A stretch of DNA of 5,497 nt from Enterobacteriaceae bacterium UBA3516 (lineage in GTDB: Bacteria > Pseudomonadota > Gammaproteobacteria > Enterobacterales > Enterobacteriaceae): positions 52,178 through 57,674 of the forward strand of contig DFPL01000037.1 in assembly GCA_002377245.1 (NCBI GenBank). The letters run 5' to 3'. Below, piece after piece: positions 4,572-5,497 of this stretch. The translations under genes were made by a program, and so were the position numbers. Within the stretch, counting starts at the first letter, position 1; every line of letters begins with the position of its first letter. The notes beneath the pieces are model-generated. The model was not told the origin of the DNA. It searched no databases and saw nothing but the letters and a program-made list of their open reading frames with translations.

Positions 4572-5497
4572 ATTCACCAGTTTGAGATAGCGGGAGCCCG
4601 AGATATTCCGCCCGCTGACCACGCAGACTGTTTTACGCCCCCTCAGCGTTTTTGCGTAACGCAGTGCTGCCGCAACGGCAGGTACGCCTGAAGGCTCTGT
4701 AACATGGCCATGCAGATCCAGCATTAAGAACATCGCGGCTTTGATTTCTGCTTCTGAGACCAGAAGAACACGATCAACGCGATCGCGAATCAGCGGCCAG
4801 GTCATCGCTTCGGGCTCGATGTAACCACTGATGCCTTCGGCTATGGAGGGCGATAACGCCACCGGAACCGTTTCGCCTGCCTCTTTCCAGCGTGCAAACG
4901 TTGGGCTCGCTTCACTTTGTATTGCCCACACTTCGGCGTGGGGATTTATGGCTTTGATAGCCGTCGCAACGCCGGAAGCCAGACCGCCGCCGCCAATGTT
5001 CACGAGAATAACCTCCGCCTCCGCCCACTCTTCCATGATTTCCAGCCCGACGGTGCCGCCCCCCGCAATCATCTGCGCATTATTGTAGGCAGAAACGAAT
5101 GTCGCACCGGACTGTTGCGCGGCGGCAATCGCGGCCAGCCTCGCCTCTTCAATATTTTCAAAAAAGGTAACCTGGGCACCATAGCTTTCCATCGCCGAGA
5201 CCTTCATCGGATCGGCTGAATGCGGCAAGTATATGGATACGGGCACCCCTGCGACATGCCCTGCACAGGCAAGACCTAATCCATGGTTCCCCGCCGTCGG
5301 AGCGATGACGCCGATGCGTCGCTGGTCTGCATCAAGACTGGCAACAACGTTTGCCGCCCCTCTCAGTTTAAAGCTGCCGGTATGCTGGAGATTTTCCATT
5401 TTGAGCCTGAGCTCAGCCCCTACTTGCGAAGATAATGCAGGTGAATGGTCAAGCGGCGTCCTGCATACCGTTGATTTAATGCGTCGCGAGGCGAGAT
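4557..5497 (-). CDS. Threonine/serine dehydratase-like PLP enzyme, 5' end cut by window edge
   Basis: A fold-type II PLP enzyme related to threonine dehydratase, serine dehydratase and serine racemase, which remove ammonia from hydroxy-amino acids. The frame stays open to the right edge: 32 more codons precede the ATG at 5399, including RTPL and ending LRLKMENLQ, which is the usual lead-in to the PLP lysine. That ATG is thus internal, and probably only about 10-15 residues are missing. Counting from the first complete codon (5495), motifs are SFKLRG with the PLP lysine at residue 43, TAGNHG at 67-72, the phosphate-binding GGGGLASG at 168-175, EPSG at 267-270 and SGRNIS at 294-299. The last replaces the commoner SGGN. 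The TGA stop sits in a hairpin loop. The exact substrate is not readable; threonine, serine, hydroxyaspartate or hydroxyectoine-derived substrates are all possible for this family. Confidence 0.9.
   Translation of the reverse strand, partial: LASRRIKSTVCRTPLDHSPALSSQVGAELRLKMENLQHTGSFKLRGAANVVASLDADQRRIGVIAPTAGNHGLGLACAGHVAGVPVSIYLPHSADPMKVSAMESYGAQVTFFENIEEARLAAIAAAQQSGATFVSAYNNAQMIAGGGTVGLEIMEEWAEAEVILVNIGGGGLASGVATAIKAINPHAEVWAIQSEASPTFARWKEAGETVPVALSPSIAEGISGYIEPEAMTWPLIRDRVDRVLLVSEAEIKAAMFLMLDLHGHVTEPSGVPAVAAALRYAKTLRGRKTVCVVSGRNISGSRYLKLVNDALI

Overview
The window reads as ordinary chromosomal DNA from a gammaproteobacterium, most likely one of the Enterobacterales (Enterobacter/Klebsiella/Citrobacter-like). 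That placement is an inference from the close resemblance of the glutathione transferase to E. coli YfcG and of the small transporter to SugE, from moderate GC content, and from AAGGAG-type ribosome binding sites. I see no insertion sequence, tRNA, integrase, CRISPR array or phage gene. The window holds six protein genes, five complete and one cut by the right edge.

Left part (1-1154, minus strand): a two-gene operon. A Nu-class, YfcG-like glutathione transferase comes first, followed 4 bases later by a small multidrug resistance (SMR) transporter. The last two sense codons of the transferase (Lys-Glu, AAG GAG) are the ribosome binding site of the transporter. The transferase is preceded by a candidate promoter whose -10 overlaps the outer edge of a cluster of TTGCAA-like half-sites. 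The cluster includes a perfect 18-bp palindrome. It looks like the operator of a repressor that is not encoded in this window.

Middle part (1238-3296): a divergent pair. On the minus strand is an AhpD-like (carboxymuconolactone decarboxylase family) protein with the full Glu-x11-Cys-x2-Cys-x3-His active site. On the plus strand is a MocR/GabR-type regulator, a winged helix fused to a PLP-binding aminotransferase-fold domain. The 140-bp gap between them carries two TGACA boxes exactly 20 bp apart and a perfect 7-bp inverted repeat. The simplest reading is that the regulator controls its divergent neighbour and itself.

Right part (3406-5497): an MscS-family mechanosensitive channel gene (plus strand) converges on a PLP-dependent threonine/serine dehydratase-like gene (minus strand). 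The dehydratase runs off the right edge; its frame stays open through the last base, so the first visible ATG (5399) is internal. A perfect 8-bp hairpin covers its stop codon and lies between the two gene ends.

Functionally, the left and middle parts suggest handling of electrophile or oxidative stress: glutathione transferase, small-molecule exporter and a peroxiredoxin-reductase-like redox protein. The channel deals with osmotic downshift, and the dehydratase is amino-acid catabolism. I find no strong evidence of a new multi-gene system. The most interesting signals are the operator array, the coupled transferase-transporter operon and the MocR/AhpD-like pair.
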